64,000 nucleotides of DNA from Thiococcus pfennigii (lineage in GTDB: Bacteria; Pseudomonadota; Gammaproteobacteria; Chromatiales; Chromatiaceae), in assembly GCF_016583835.1 (NCBI RefSeq), contig NZ_NRRW01000009.1, positions 28,495 to 92,494 of the forward strand, written 5' to 3'. The position numbers were made by a program, and so were the translations under genes. Shown here piece after piece: positions 50,940 through 59,710 of the stretch (position 1 is its first letter; every line of letters begins with the position of its first letter). Below the pieces are notes generated by a model, which did not search any database, was not told the DNA's origin, and worked only from the letters and a program-made list of their open reading frames with translations.

Positions 50940-51792
50940 CGACATCCCCGGAGGGTCGCCCCCGTCGGCCATCCTCCGGGGCGTACCCCGCTGGCGCCGA
51001 TGGTCCCGCGCCGGCCCTCGGTTCCGATCTCCCCGCAGACCTTCCCCATCCCCCGGCGGCCCCCCGTACAGGCGCGGCCCTTGCCTGAGGTGACCTGCTC
51101 ACCAAGAACCAAGCGGTGAGTCGGATGACAGCGCGCCCAACCCCTTCTTCCCGATAGCAGGCCGTGCCAATGGTCGCCGGGCCGCAGGGCCGTAGGTCGG
51201 GTTAGCCCCCGAGGGCGTAACCCGACGGCCGGCAACGCGGCGCCCGCCAAGATAGGCCCGCCCCGATCGCCCCCAAGTGGGCGCCTTCCAGCGCAGGCGG
51301 CGCCGACGAGTCCATCTTGACGCGGGGTTTGCCGCCTCCGCCGGTGACCGCGGGCATCGTTGACGAGCCCTGGACCATGGTCTAGGTTTTTAGCAAGACG
51401 TGAATAGCGACGGCCAAGACCCGCCCATCCGACGAGCCCCCGCGACCTCCAGTACCGTCCCGGAAGGCCCGCCCCTCGCCCGAGGGGCCGCCCACCCGCG
51501 ATCCGACGCCGTGTGCCCGTCCTCGCCGCCGATGGCCGCGCGCGACGAGGTGCGAGCGTCTCTCCGCTGTCGAGGCCTGGTCGCCCGTCCGCCGCTGACG
51601 ATTGGCGGTCCACCTCGCTGCGAGGGATTGCGATCGCCCGCGCCAGCGATCGGATGCCCGGCGATCGGTTCGTGGCCGGTGGCGTGGCCGAGGGCTGAGG
51701 CACCCGTTTCCCGTATCGTCGTCGATCCGTTTGTGCGTTGGCGGGTCGAGGGCGCCGGTCGGAGCAATGCACGCCAATCGCGAGAGTCAACG
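50940..51792. other. Long intergenic region with a REP-like repeat, otherwise empty
   Basis: 853 bases between the glycine-zipper lipoprotein and the RRM gene. It contains the second REP-like copy at 51187-51247. The long minus-strand open frame across it is low-complexity Arg/Gly-rich and shows no domain, so it is not called. The RRM gene promoter must lie here but no clear boxes were seen. Confidence 0.65.
51187..51247. repeat. REP-like repeat, copy 2
   Basis: A direct repeat of 49434-49494: GGGCCGTAGGTCGGGTTAGC, a short loop, CGTAACCCGACGGCCGGC and the shared extension ACGCGGCGCCCGC. The two copies bracket the SDR and lipoprotein genes. Confidence 0.8.
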
Positions 51793-52059
51793 ATGAGGAT
51801 CTACGTCGGCAATCTGCCATACAGCGTGACGGACGAGGAGCTGCGCGACCTCTTCTCTGAGCATGGCGTCCTGGTCAGCGCCGAGGTCATCAAGGACAAG
51901 TTCTCCGGGCAGTCGAAGGGCTTCGGGTTTGTCGACATGCCCAATGACAGCGAGGCCGAGCGGGCCATCGCCGAGCTCAACGAGCTGCTGCTGAAGGGGC
52001 GCAAGGTGATGGTGAACGAGGCGCGGCCGCGCGGCGATCGGATGACCCGGCGGGCCTGA
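51793..52059 (+). CDS. RRM-domain RNA-binding protein
   Basis: An 88-residue single RNA-recognition motif. RNP2 is IYVGNL (3-8) and RNP1 is KGFGFVDM (about 44-51), with the aromatic positions needed for RNA stacking. It is the Rbp type found in cyanobacteria and many proteobacteria, often linked to cold or stress responses. A short Arg tail (RPRGDRMTRRA) follows. No strong ribosome site is seen before the ATG. Confidence 0.95.
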   Translation: MRIYVGNLPYSVTDEELRDLFSEHGVLVSAEVIKDKFSGQSKGFGFVDMPNDSEAERAIAELNELLLKGRKVMVNEARPRGDRMTRRA

Positions 52060-52162
52060 AGCGCCGGCGTTCGCCGGACCGGCGAGGTCCGCGCAGACCG
52101 CCCGTCGCACGGGGAGGAACAGGCGGTCGGACGCACGGCCACTCTTCGTCCCGCGCGCCTCG

Positions 52163-53629
52163 CTAGTCGATCCCGAGCTCCCGCCAGATCCGATCGATGC
52201 GCTGCTTGACGGCGGCCTCCATCTGGATCGGTTGGCCCCACTCGCGCGTCGTCTCGCCGGGCCACTTGTTGGTCGCGTCGAGGCCCATCTTCGAGCCGAG
52301 GCCCGAGACCGGCGAGGCGAAGTCCAGATAATCGATCGGCGTGTGCTCGATCAGGAGCGTGTCGCGCGCCGGGTCCATGCGCGTGGTCATGGCCCAGATC
52401 ACGTCCTGCCAGCTACGGGCGTCGATGTCGTCGTCGACGACGATGACGAACTTCGTGTACATGAACTGGCGCAGGAACGACCAGACGCCCATCATCACCC
52501 GCTTGGCGTGCCCGGGGTATTGCTTCTTCATGCTCACGACCGCCAGGCGGTAGGAGCAGCCCTCCGGGGGCAGGTAGAAGTCGACGATCTCCGGGAACTG
52601 CTTCTGCAGGATCGGCACGAAGACCTCGTTGAGCGCGACCCCGAGGATCGCCGGCTCGTCGGGCGGGCGGCCCGTGTAGGTGCTGTGGTAGATGGGGTCG
52701 CGCCGATGGGTCAGGCGCTCGATCTGGAAGACCGGGAAGCGGTCGACCTCGTTGTAATAACCTGTGTGGTCGCCGAACGGTCCCTCGGGGGCCGTGTCGT
52801 CCGGGGCGATGTGGCCCTCCAGGACGATCTCGGCGCTCGCCGGCACCTGCAGATCGCTGCCGAGGCAGGCCGTGACCTCGGTGCGCCGCCCGCGCAGGAG
52901 GCCGGCGAAGGCGTACTCCGATAACGAATCGGGCACCGGTGTGACGGCGCCGAGGATGGTCGCCGGGTCGGCACCGAGCGCCACGGCCACCGGGAAGGGC
53001 TCGCCCGGGTGCTGGCGCTGCCAGTCGCGGAAGTCGAGCGCGCCGCCGCGGTGGGCCAGCCAGCGCATGATGACCCGGTTGCGGCCGATGACCTGCATCC
53101 GATAGATGCCGAGGTTCTGACGCGGCTTCTCGGGGCCGCGGGTGACGACCAGGCCCCAGGTGATCAGCGGCCCGGCGTCGCCCGGCCAGCAGGTCTGGAT
53201 CGGCAACTGGCCGAGGTCGACGTCGCCGCCCTCGTGGACGACCTCCTGGCAGGGGGCGCTGTTACGGACCTTCGGGGCCATGTCGAGGACCTTGCGGAAG
53301 ATCGGCAGGCTCTCCCACGCCGCCTTCATCCCGCGCGGCGGCTCCGGCTCCTTGAGGAAGGCCAGCAGTCGCCCGACCTCGCGCAGCGCCTCGACCGACT
53401 CCTCGCCCATCCCGAGGGCGACCCGCTGCGGCGTCCCGAACAGGTTGCCGAGCAGTGGCATCGTCGACCCCTTGGGCCGCTCGAAGAGGAGCGCCGGCCC
53501 GCCGGCGCGCAGCGTGCGGTCGCAGATCTCGGTGACCTCCAGGTAGGGGTCGACGGGGATGCGGATACGCTTGAGTTCGCCGCGCTGCTCGAGCTGGGCG
53601 ATGAAGTCGCGCAGATCCTGATAGACCAT
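52163..53629 (-). CDS. ubiD: 4-hydroxy-3-polyprenylbenzoate decarboxylase (UbiD)
   Basis: A 488-residue prenylated-FMN-dependent decarboxylase of ubiquinone synthesis. [20 protein letters not shown] at the N terminus, and the prFMN/metal-binding region with [24 protein letters not shown] and PEGPFG (catalytic Glu), match UbiD. Two ATG codons lie 6 bases apart; 53629 is chosen because GAGGGG is correctly spaced from it and adjoins the other. Its partner ubiX is not adjacent. It acts on the product of the prenyl chain made by IspB. It follows prlC after 10 bases. Confidence 0.95.
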   Translation of the reverse strand: MVYQDLRDFIAQLEQRGELKRIRIPVDPYLEVTEICDRTLRAGGPALLFERPKGSTMPLLGNLFGTPQRVALGMGEESVEALREVGRLLAFLKEPEPPRGMKAAWESLPIFRKVLDMAPKVRNSAPCQEVVHEGGDVDLGQLPIQTCWPGDAGPLITWGLVVTRGPEKPRQNLGIYRMQVIGRNRVIMRWLAHRGGALDFRDWQRQHPGEPFPVAVALGADPATILGAVTPVPDSLSEYAFAGLLRGRRTEVTACLGSDLQVPASAEIVLEGHIAPDDTAPEGPFGDHTGYYNEVDRFPVFQIERLTHRRDPIYHSTYTGRPPDEPAILGVALNEVFVPILQKQFPEIVDFYLPPEGCSYRLAVVSMKKQYPGHAKRVMMGVWSFLRQFMYTKFVIVVDDDIDARSWQDVIWAMTTRMDPARDTLLIEHTPIDYLDFASPVSGLGSKMGLDATNKWPGETTREWGQPIQMEAAVKQRIDRIWRELGID

Positions 53630-53639
53630 CGCCATCCCC

Positions 53640-55670
53640 TCAGGCCGCGATGCCGGCGTGGCGCAACAGGGCGTCGACGCGCGGCTCGCGGCCGCGGAAG
53701 CGCACGAAGAGGTCCATCGCGTCGGCCGCGCCGCCCTGCTCCAGGATGTTCTCGCGGAACGAACGACCGGTCTCGGTATCGAGCACGCCGCGCTCCTCGA
53801 ACAGCGAGAAGGCGTCGGCGGAGAGGACCTCGGCCCACTTGTAGCTGTAGTAGCCGGCCGCGTAGCCGCCGGCGAAGATGTGCGAGAAGCCGTGGGCGAA
53901 GCGGTGGAACGGCGGCGGCTTGATGACGGCGACCTGGTCGCGCACCGCGTCGAGGATCTCGTAGACCCGCCCGCCGCGGGCGGGGTCATACTCGCGGTGG
54001 AGGCGGAAGTCGAAGAGCGCGAACTCCAGTTGGCGCACCATCTGCATCCCGGACTGGAAGTTCTTCGCCGCCAGCATCCGCGCGAAGAGGTCCTCGGGCA
54101 GCGGCGCGCCGCTCTCCCAGTGCGCGGCGATCAGGTCGAGCGAGGCGCGCTCCCAGCACCAGTTCTCGAGGAACTGGCTCGGCAGCTCGACGGCGTCCCA
54201 GGGCACGCCGTTGATGCCGGCGACGGCCGGGTAGTCGACCCGGGTCAGCATGTGGTGCAGGCCGTGGCCGAACTCGTGGAAGAGGGTCTCGACCTCGTTG
54301 TGGGTCAGCAGCGACGGGCGCTCGCCGATCGGCGGGGCGAAGTTGCAGACCAGGTAGGCGACCGGCAGCTGGTCATAGGCCGTGGTGTGGATGCGGTTCG
54401 TGCAGACGTCCATCCAGGCGCCGCCGCGCTTGTTCTGGCGGGCGAAGGGGTCGAGATAGAACTGCCCGCGCAGCGTCCCGCCGGCGTCGCGGATCTCGAA
54501 GAAGCGCACGTCCGGGTGCCAGGTCTCGACGCCCTCGACCTCCCGGATGCGGATGTCGAAGAGCCGCTCGACGACGCCAAACAGCCCGCCGAGCACCCGC
54601 GGCAGCGGGAAGTAGGGGCGCAGGTCCTCCTGGCTGATCGCGTAGCGGTGGACGCGCAGCTTCTCGGAGTAGTAGGCGACGTCCCAGGGTTCCAGCCGGT
54701 CGAGGCCGTGCTGGTCGCGGGCGAAGGCCGCGACCTCCTCGAGCTCGGCGCGGGCGCGCCCGATCGAGCGCGCCGCGAGATCCTCGAGGAAGGCGACGAC
54801 CTGGTCGCACGAGCGGGCCATCTTGGTCGCGAGCGAGCGCTCGGCATAGTTGGCGAAGCCCAGGAGCTGGGCCAGCTCGTGGCGTAGCGCGAGGATCTGC
54901 TCCATGACCTCGCCGTTGTCCCACTGCCCAGCGTGGGGTCCTTGGTCCGAGGCGCGGGTGCCGAAGGCCTCGTAGACCTCGCGGCGTAGCGCCCTGTCAT
55001 CGGCGTAGGTCATCACGGGCAGGTAGGACGGCAGATCCAGCGTCAGCAGAAAGCCGGTCTCGCCGCGCTGAGTCGCCGTCTGGGCGGCGAGCTCGCGGGC
55101 CGACGCCGGCAGCCCGGCGAGGGCGGCCTCGTCGTCGATCCGCTTGCTCCAGGCGTTCGTCGCATCGAGCAGATTGTCCGAAAAGCGGCTCGTGAGCTGC
55201 GACAGGGCCAGGCTGATCTCCTTGTAACGGGCCTTCTTCTCGGGTGGCAGGTCGACGCCCGAGAGGTGGAAGTCGCGTAGCGCGTTCTTCAGGACCTTTC
55301 GCTGGGCCGCGTCCAGGTGCTCCTGGCCGGCGACGGCCTGATAGGCGCGGAACAGGGCCTCGTTCTGGCCGACCTCGGTGCCGTAGTCGGTGAGCTTCGG
55401 CAGGCAGGCGTTGTAGGCGGCGCGCAGCGCCTCGCTGTTCATGACCCCGTTCAGGTGGCTGACCGGCGACCAGGCCCGGCTCAGCTCATCGTCGGCCAGG
55501 TCGAGCGGCTCGACGAACGACTCCCAGGTCGGGAGGTGATCGGGGGCGGTCAGCTCGGCGATGCGGGCGCGGCAGCGCGCGAGGAGTTGGTCGATGGCCG
55601 GCTCGACGTGCTCGGGGCGGATCTGCGTGAAGGCCGGCAGGCCGGTCATCGAAAGCAGGGGATTGTCCAT
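53640..55670 (-). CDS. prlC: Oligopeptidase A (M3 family metallopeptidase)
   Basis: A 676-residue cytosolic zinc peptidase. The zinc motif HEFGH is at 465-469, with the third ligand Glu about 28 residues later in [18 protein letters not shown]. The N terminus [20 protein letters not shown] is typical of OpdA/PrlC, which degrades signal peptides and short oligopeptides. Length matches the E. coli enzyme. It precedes ubiD on the same strand. Confidence 0.96.
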   Translation of the reverse strand: MDNPLLSMTGLPAFTQIRPEHVEPAIDQLLARCRARIAELTAPDHLPTWESFVEPLDLADDELSRAWSPVSHLNGVMNSEALRAAYNACLPKLTDYGTEVGQNEALFRAYQAVAGQEHLDAAQRKVLKNALRDFHLSGVDLPPEKKARYKEISLALSQLTSRFSDNLLDATNAWSKRIDDEAALAGLPASARELAAQTATQRGETGFLLTLDLPSYLPVMTYADDRALRREVYEAFGTRASDQGPHAGQWDNGEVMEQILALRHELAQLLGFANYAERSLATKMARSCDQVVAFLEDLAARSIGRARAELEEVAAFARDQHGLDRLEPWDVAYYSEKLRVHRYAISQEDLRPYFPLPRVLGGLFGVVERLFDIRIREVEGVETWHPDVRFFEIRDAGGTLRGQFYLDPFARQNKRGGAWMDVCTNRIHTTAYDQLPVAYLVCNFAPPIGERPSLLTHNEVETLFHEFGHGLHHMLTRVDYPAVAGINGVPWDAVELPSQFLENWCWERASLDLIAAHWESGAPLPEDLFARMLAAKNFQSGMQMVRQLEFALFDFRLHREYDPARGGRVYEILDAVRDQVAVIKPPPFHRFAHGFSHIFAGGYAAGYYSYKWAEVLSADAFSLFEERGVLDTETGRSFRENILEQGGAADAMDLFVRFRGREPRVDALLRHAGIAA

Positions 55671-55791
55671 GGGATGGCAAGACCTCCAGTGAAACGGGGC
55701 ACGGCCGCGCGACGGGGCGGGCGCGCACGGCACCCGCCGCGCCAATGCGGCACGGACATGATCGACAGAATGGAGCCGTCGCGGGTCGGCC

Positions 55792-56373
55792 TCAATCGGC
55801 CATGAAGCCCGTGCCCTCGAGGCGCGAGACGCGGCCGCGCTCGAGCGCGCGCAGGATCTCGGGTCGGGTCCGGGGGACGAACTTCAGCGGCACGCAGAGA
55901 TAGGTGCGCCAGAGGTCGTCGCGATAGCCGTCCGGGTCGTTCTTGGCGATCGCCAGCCAATCGGTCTCGGCGACCGGCGTGAAGCGCCCGGCGGCACCAT
56001 AGGCGTAGAGCCGATAATGCCCGTTCGCCGTGCAGCGAATCCCCTCGAAGGAGACGTTGCGCGCGCCGCTCGCCGATTCCGCCACCAGTGTGTAACGCAC
56101 CACCTCGTCCTCGCCGATCGCCAGGTTGCGCCCGTCGATCGCGTACCGAAAGAGGCCCTTCGGGCCATCGACCGGAAAGAAGATCAGGTCGGCGTCCTGC
56201 GGCCAGGGCGGCAGAGTCGTGCCGCCCTCCGACCAATGCTCGCCCTCGCGGACGCTCGAGGGTGTCGGCGCCGTCTGGTCCGGGACGAAGGCATCGTCGC
56301 GAAAGGCGGCCGGCAGCGGCGCCGCGAGCGTGCCCAGGACCAGGGCAACGAGAAGACGGGATGGCTCGATCAT
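55792..56373 (-). CDS. CNP1-like family exported protein
   Basis: A 193-residue protein with a signal peptide (RLLVALVLGTLAAPLPAA) and a mature domain containing LPPWPQDADLIFFPVDGP, FRYAIDGRNLAIGEDEVVRYTLV and RCTANGHYRLYAYG, the pattern of the CNP1-like domain family found in beta- and gammaproteobacteria. The function is not known. The ATG at 56373 is chosen; a GTG two codons earlier is possible. The 121-base gap to prlC is without features. Confidence 0.8.
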   Translation of the reverse strand: MIEPSRLLVALVLGTLAAPLPAAFRDDAFVPDQTAPTPSSVREGEHWSEGGTTLPPWPQDADLIFFPVDGPKGLFRYAIDGRNLAIGEDEVVRYTLVAESASGARNVSFEGIRCTANGHYRLYAYGAAGRFTPVAETDWLAIAKNDPDGYRDDLWRTYLCVPLKFVPRTRPEILRALERGRVSRLEGTGFMAD

Positions 56374-56895
56374 GGGCACAACGGCGGTCGATGGTGATGG
56401 CAGGGAGCGTGATTCGAGAATACCAGAATTCCGCTCTGCTCAGCCCGGCCGGCGCTGTGATAGCCTTTGCGGATGACCGGCCGTTCAACCGCAGAGGCGC
56501 CAAGGAGGCGTAGCCGTAGGGCGGGAAAGCGCAGCGCATCCCGCCGCCTATGGAAAGCGCAGCGCATCCCGCCGCTGATGGAAACCGCGACGCCTCCCGC
56601 CGCTGACGATCTCACGATCGCGCATTCGGGCATCCTTGGCGGCCCCCCCGCGCATGGCACGGGCCTGTCGCGTCCAGCGCGAGCGTCGGCACCAGGCGTT
56701 GGCGACACCTGCATCGCGGGATGCGCCGCGCTTTGCGGTCCTACTGTCTAGGTTTCGGGCGCCCTTTGCCGCCGCGAGCGGGCCCCTACGGCGCTCGCAT
56801 CATAGGGCGACATGAAAGCGGCCTCGGTATTTCTGGAGCGAGGCACTAGCGAACGGACATTCGATCGGCGGGAAAACAGCTGTGGGGGTGGCCGA
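56374..56895. other. Intergenic region with a 28-bp tandem repeat
   Basis: 522 bases between the CNP1-like gene and the gamma carbonic anhydrase. At 56523-56606 a 28-bp unit (consensus TGGAAAGCGCAGCGCATCCC plus GCCGCTGA) occurs three times in tandem, the third diverged. With the preceding GGC the first unit forms a palindrome GGCGGGA...TCCCGCC (56520-56546), a REP-like motif. No gene was seen in the rest. Confidence 0.7.
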
Positions 56896-57468
56896 GTGAG
56901 CACGCGCTATTTCGAGGGCAGGGCACCGCAGGTCGCGCCCGGGGTCTGGGTCGACCCGACGGCGGTCCTGATCGGCGACGTGACCATCGGGGCCGATGCC
57001 TCGATCTGGCCGTTCGCGGTCGTACGCGGCGACGTCCATCGCATCGAGATCGGTGCCCGCAGCAACATCCAGGATGGCGCCATCCTCCACGTCTCGCACG
57101 ACAGCCGCTTTCGGCCCCGCGGGGCGCCGACCATCGTCCACGACGATGTGACGGTCGGCCACCAGGTCGTGCTGCACGGCTGCGAGGTCCATGACCTGTG
57201 CCTGATCGGGATCGGTGCCCGGGTACTCGACGGGGCCGTCGTCGGCCCGCGCACCCTGATCGGCGCCGGCGCCCTGGTCGCGCCGGGGACCGTGCTCGAA
57301 GGCGGGTACCTCTACCTCGGGGCGCCCGCAAGGCGCGTGCGGCCGCTGACCGACCAGGAGCACGAGCACCTCGCCTACTCGGCCGCGCACTACGTCCGCG
57401 TCGCCGCCCGCCACCGCGACGCCTCCGGGCCATCGACCGCGCAGGACCCCAACGGCCGTCCCCGCTGA
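56896..57468 (+). CDS. Gamma-class carbonic anhydrase family protein
   Basis: A 190-residue left-handed beta-helix protein with hexapeptide repeats (PTAVLIGDVTIGADASIWPF, VVRGDVHRIEIGARSNIQDG and on). Candidate metal histidines are in ILHVSHDS and TVGHQVVLHGC, matching YrdA/CaiE-type gamma carbonic anhydrases. Whether it hydrates CO2 is not assured, since many YrdA proteins show little activity. GTG start at 56896 with the family-like N terminus MSTRYFEGRAP. A frameshifted partial duplicate lies 300 bases downstream. Confidence 0.9.
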   Translation: MSTRYFEGRAPQVAPGVWVDPTAVLIGDVTIGADASIWPFAVVRGDVHRIEIGARSNIQDGAILHVSHDSRFRPRGAPTIVHDDVTVGHQVVLHGCEVHDLCLIGIGARVLDGAVVGPRTLIGAGALVAPGTVLEGGYLYLGAPARRVRPLTDQEHEHLAYSAAHYVRVAARHRDASGPSTAQDPNGRPR

Positions 57469-57542
57469 GGCGACGGCCTGGATGCCGCGACTCCCGAACC
57501 CCGGCCGGAAGACGATGGATCGCTGATCCACGGGCGAGTGCA

Positions 57543-57612
57543 GGCGAGGCGTACCGGCTGCTTCCGCCGGCGTCGCCTGCGCCGGTAGGAGCCCGCTTGC
57601 GGGCGACCATCG
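57543..57612. repeat. REP-like repeat shared with 47482-47556
   Basis: GCGAGGCGTACCGGCTGC, then CCGCCGGCGTCGCCTGCG plus CCGGTAGGAGCCCGCTTGCGGG. The core CCGCCGGCGTCGCCTGCG and GGTAGG recur upstream of hemC, and the GTAGGAGCCCGCTTGCGGGC portion is a palindrome of the kind seen in REP elements of pseudomonads and relatives. Confidence 0.55.
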
Positions 57613-57764
57613 CTGGCGGCGGACCGCCGGGGTCTCCATCGACCTCGGCGCCAACGTCCGTCGGGCGGGGCGGTGACCCTGGCCGCGCCGGTGGACCGGC
57701 GCGGCCATGTCTCTTGAAATCAGGCGCCGTGACGGATGGCCGGCTGTCCATCATCACTTCCCCC

Positions 57765-57906
57765 ATGTCTACGGGGTTGCGGTCGCTGGTTCGATCCGAC
57801 GGCGGTCGGCATCGGCGACGTGTCGCTCAGGGACCGCAGCCTGGATCTGGCCGCTCGTGCTCCTGCGCGGCGACGTCCTGCGTATCGAGATCGGCGCCGG
57901 CTTCAT
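57765..57906 (+). pseudogene. Frameshifted fragment of a second gamma carbonic anhydrase
   Basis: Read in two frames, the segment gives WFDPTAVGIGDVSL and then, after a single extra base near 57820, AAWIWPLVLLRGDVLRIEIGA. It aligns with residues about 17-52 of the intact gamma carbonic anhydrase just upstream (WVDPTAVLIGDVTI, ASIWPFAVVRGDVHRIEIGA). No start or downstream hexapeptide repeats survive. It is a decayed tandem duplicate. The 57469-57764 gap contains only the REP-like repeat. Confidence 0.78.
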
Positions 57907-57959
57907 CGTGACCGTGCTGACCGAATTTCCCAGCGCTCAACCTGAAGGAGCGTTCAGCC

Positions 57960-59192
57960 GTGCCCTCTCACGAACGACTTCGGCTGCATCATGTCCTGGC
58001 CATGGCCGCGATGCTGTCGACACCGACGGTATCCCCCGCTCAGGACCCTCATGCCGTCGACTATCTGAACTTCGCCAATGGTGCGCTGCCCGTGCGGGTG
58101 GGCGGGATGGCGGAGGCACTCAAGGTGGACATGGACGCGGCGCTGGCGATCATCGATGGCGATGGGGCCGGCTTCGTGGTGACGCCCAAACCGGGCGCGG
58201 CGGACACGGAACTCTGGTTCGTCTACCGGCTGCCGGCGGCGACGGTGTTCACTGGTTTCGCCGTGCCGCAGGTGCGCGAGACGCCAAGCCCGTCGCAGAC
58301 CTTCTTCCGCGAGGTCGAGATCCTCGGCGGTAGCGAGGGACCGGACGGTCCCTTCGAGCCCCTCGCGGCCGCGACCCTGGCGACGCACGCGGCGAAGGGA
58401 CAGATCACGCGCATCCCGGCCACCTCGGCGAAGCCCGTGACCTGGTTGAAGCTCAGGCTGCGCGGCGGCATCGATGTGCAACGCGACAAGACCTTCTTCG
58501 AATTCAGCGAGATCATCGGCGAGGGGCGCCAGGAGCCGGTGCCGATGCTGGAGACCTTCACGGGCAAGTGGAAGGGCCGCGGCCTGCTGCTGGAGCTCCG
58601 GCAGGATGGCGCGAACGTGTCCGGCTGCTACGATGGCACCGGCGACCTGAGCGGCACGGTGAGTGGTAACCTGCTGCACGCCACCGGCAGGCATCGCGAC
58701 AGCGGCGTACCCAGCAGCTTCGTGCTGAGCCTGAACGAAGAGGGCGCCGTCATCGGTGTGCGCTCGACCAACCGCGCCCCGTTCAGGCTCTATACAGGTG
58801 CGTCCGATCCGACACTGATCACCGAGTGCAGCGAACGCGAGACGCGGCCGCCCGGTTGCGGATCGATCGTTCATGGCATCCGGTTCGACTACGACTCGGC
58901 CCTGATTCGCCCGGACTCGGCGCCGGTGCTCGATGCCTTGTTCGAAGGCCTGAAGGACGCGCCGGCGTCGAGGATCGTCATCGTCGGCCACACATCCAGC
59001 GAGGGTTCGGAGGCCTACAACCGCGAACTGTCACAGCGACGTGCGGCGGCGGTGGCCGCCGCGCTCGCGCAACGCGGTATCGACGAGCGGCGCCTGTCCG
59101 CAGCCGGCGCCGGCGAGGCACAGCCCATCGCCGACAATGGCACCGAGGCCGGGCGCTCGCTCAACCGCCGGGTGGAGGTGGCATGCGAATGA
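57960..59192 (+). CDS. Exported protein with discoidin-like, beta-barrel-like and C-terminal OmpA domains
   Basis: A 410-residue exported protein. After a signal peptide (to about residue 28) a beta-sandwich region (about 35-190; FANGALPVRVGG, LWFVYRLP, VTWLKLRLRGG) resembles discoidin-like domains. A short beta domain (about 200-285; GKWKGRGLLLELRQDGANVS, GCYDGTGDLSG) has a lipocalin-like WKG/GCY look. Residues about 300-410 are a complete OmpA-like peptidoglycan-binding domain (GIRFDYDSALIRPDSAPVL, VGHTSSEGS, NRELSQRRAAAV, GRSLNRRVEV). GTG start with GAAGGAG nine bases before. The next lipoprotein gene overlaps by 10 bases. Confidence 0.82.
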   Translation: MPSHERLRLHHVLAMAAMLSTPTVSPAQDPHAVDYLNFANGALPVRVGGMAEALKVDMDAALAIIDGDGAGFVVTPKPGAADTELWFVYRLPAATVFTGFAVPQVRETPSPSQTFFREVEILGGSEGPDGPFEPLAAATLATHAAKGQITRIPATSAKPVTWLKLRLRGGIDVQRDKTFFEFSEIIGEGRQEPVPMLETFTGKWKGRGLLLELRQDGANVSGCYDGTGDLSGTVSGNLLHATGRHRDSGVPSSFVLSLNEEGAVIGVRSTNRAPFRLYTGASDPTLITECSERETRPPGCGSIVHGIRFDYDSALIRPDSAPVLDALFEGLKDAPASRIVIVGHTSSEGSEAYNRELSQRRAAAVAAALAQRGIDERRLSAAGAGEAQPIADNGTEAGRSLNRRVEVACE

Positions 59193-59623
59193 GGAGGCGT
59201 CTCTTCATTTCTGTACTGGCGATTTGCGCGAGCCTGTGGCCCGCCGGCTGCGGCCAGCCCGCTGGCTCCGCCTGCACGTTCCAGGGTGATGGCTTTTTCT
59301 CTGGCCATGACTGCGCCACCAAGTGCCTGGCACGCTGGAACGTGCGGTGCCCGGACGGCCGCAGCCTGCCGCCCGCCCTCTGCGCCGGACGCGAAGGTTG
59401 CACGCCCGGCTCCTGTCCCGACGGCCAGGTCTGCTACAGCTTCGACGATCCCTTCGAGGAGCGGTCGTACTGCATCCCGGACAATGTCTGCGGTGAGATC
59501 CTGTCGTCGGAGGCGCGTCTTCAATGGGAACAGGATTCCGCCGACCGGGCGGCTGCCTCGCGTGCCGCGATGGCCGCCAAGCGGCAGCATCGCAGCGGCG
59601 CGGTGTCGGCACCCGCAGAGTGA
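59183..59623 (+). CDS. Cysteine-rich putative lipoprotein
   Basis: A 146-residue exported protein of unknown function. The signal (RRLFISVLAICASLWPAGC) ends in a plausible lipobox with Cys at residue 23. The mature part has at least ten more cysteines in short spacings (CTFQGDGFFSGHDCATKCLA, RCPDGRSLPPALCAGREGC, CPDGQVCYS, YCIPDNVC), implying disulfide knots. A charged Ala-rich helix ends it. It overlaps the OmpA-domain gene and is probably coexpressed with it. A second in-frame ATG lies at 59189. Confidence 0.72.
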   Translation: MRMRRRLFISVLAICASLWPAGCGQPAGSACTFQGDGFFSGHDCATKCLARWNVRCPDGRSLPPALCAGREGCTPGSCPDGQVCYSFDDPFEERSYCIPDNVCGEILSSEARLQWEQDSADRAAASRAAMAAKRQHRSGAVSAPAE

Positions 59624-59670
59624 ACCCCGAGGGCATGGGGTCAGGGGCATTGAGGGGCATTGGGGTCAGG

Positions 59671-59710
59671 TCTTGCATTCAAGCATCCTACTTGCTTGAG
59701 GCTGCCGGCG
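59671..59710. repeat. Left end of the RAYT element (40 bp, repeated at 62438-62477)
   Basis: TCTTGCATTCAAGCATCCTA followed by CTTGCTTGAGGCTGCCGGCG; it recurs at 62438-62477 with two differences. It covers the last codons and stop of the transposase gene plus 17 bases beyond. GGGGTCA motifs precede it (59637-59668). Confidence 0.75.

Noticed and set aside
50912..51820. 302-codon minus-strand open frame in the region before the RRM gene
   Set aside because: Low-complexity Arg/Gly/Pro composition, no recognisable motif, crosses a REP-like repeat and overlaps the RRM start; typical of chance open frames in GC-rich DNA.
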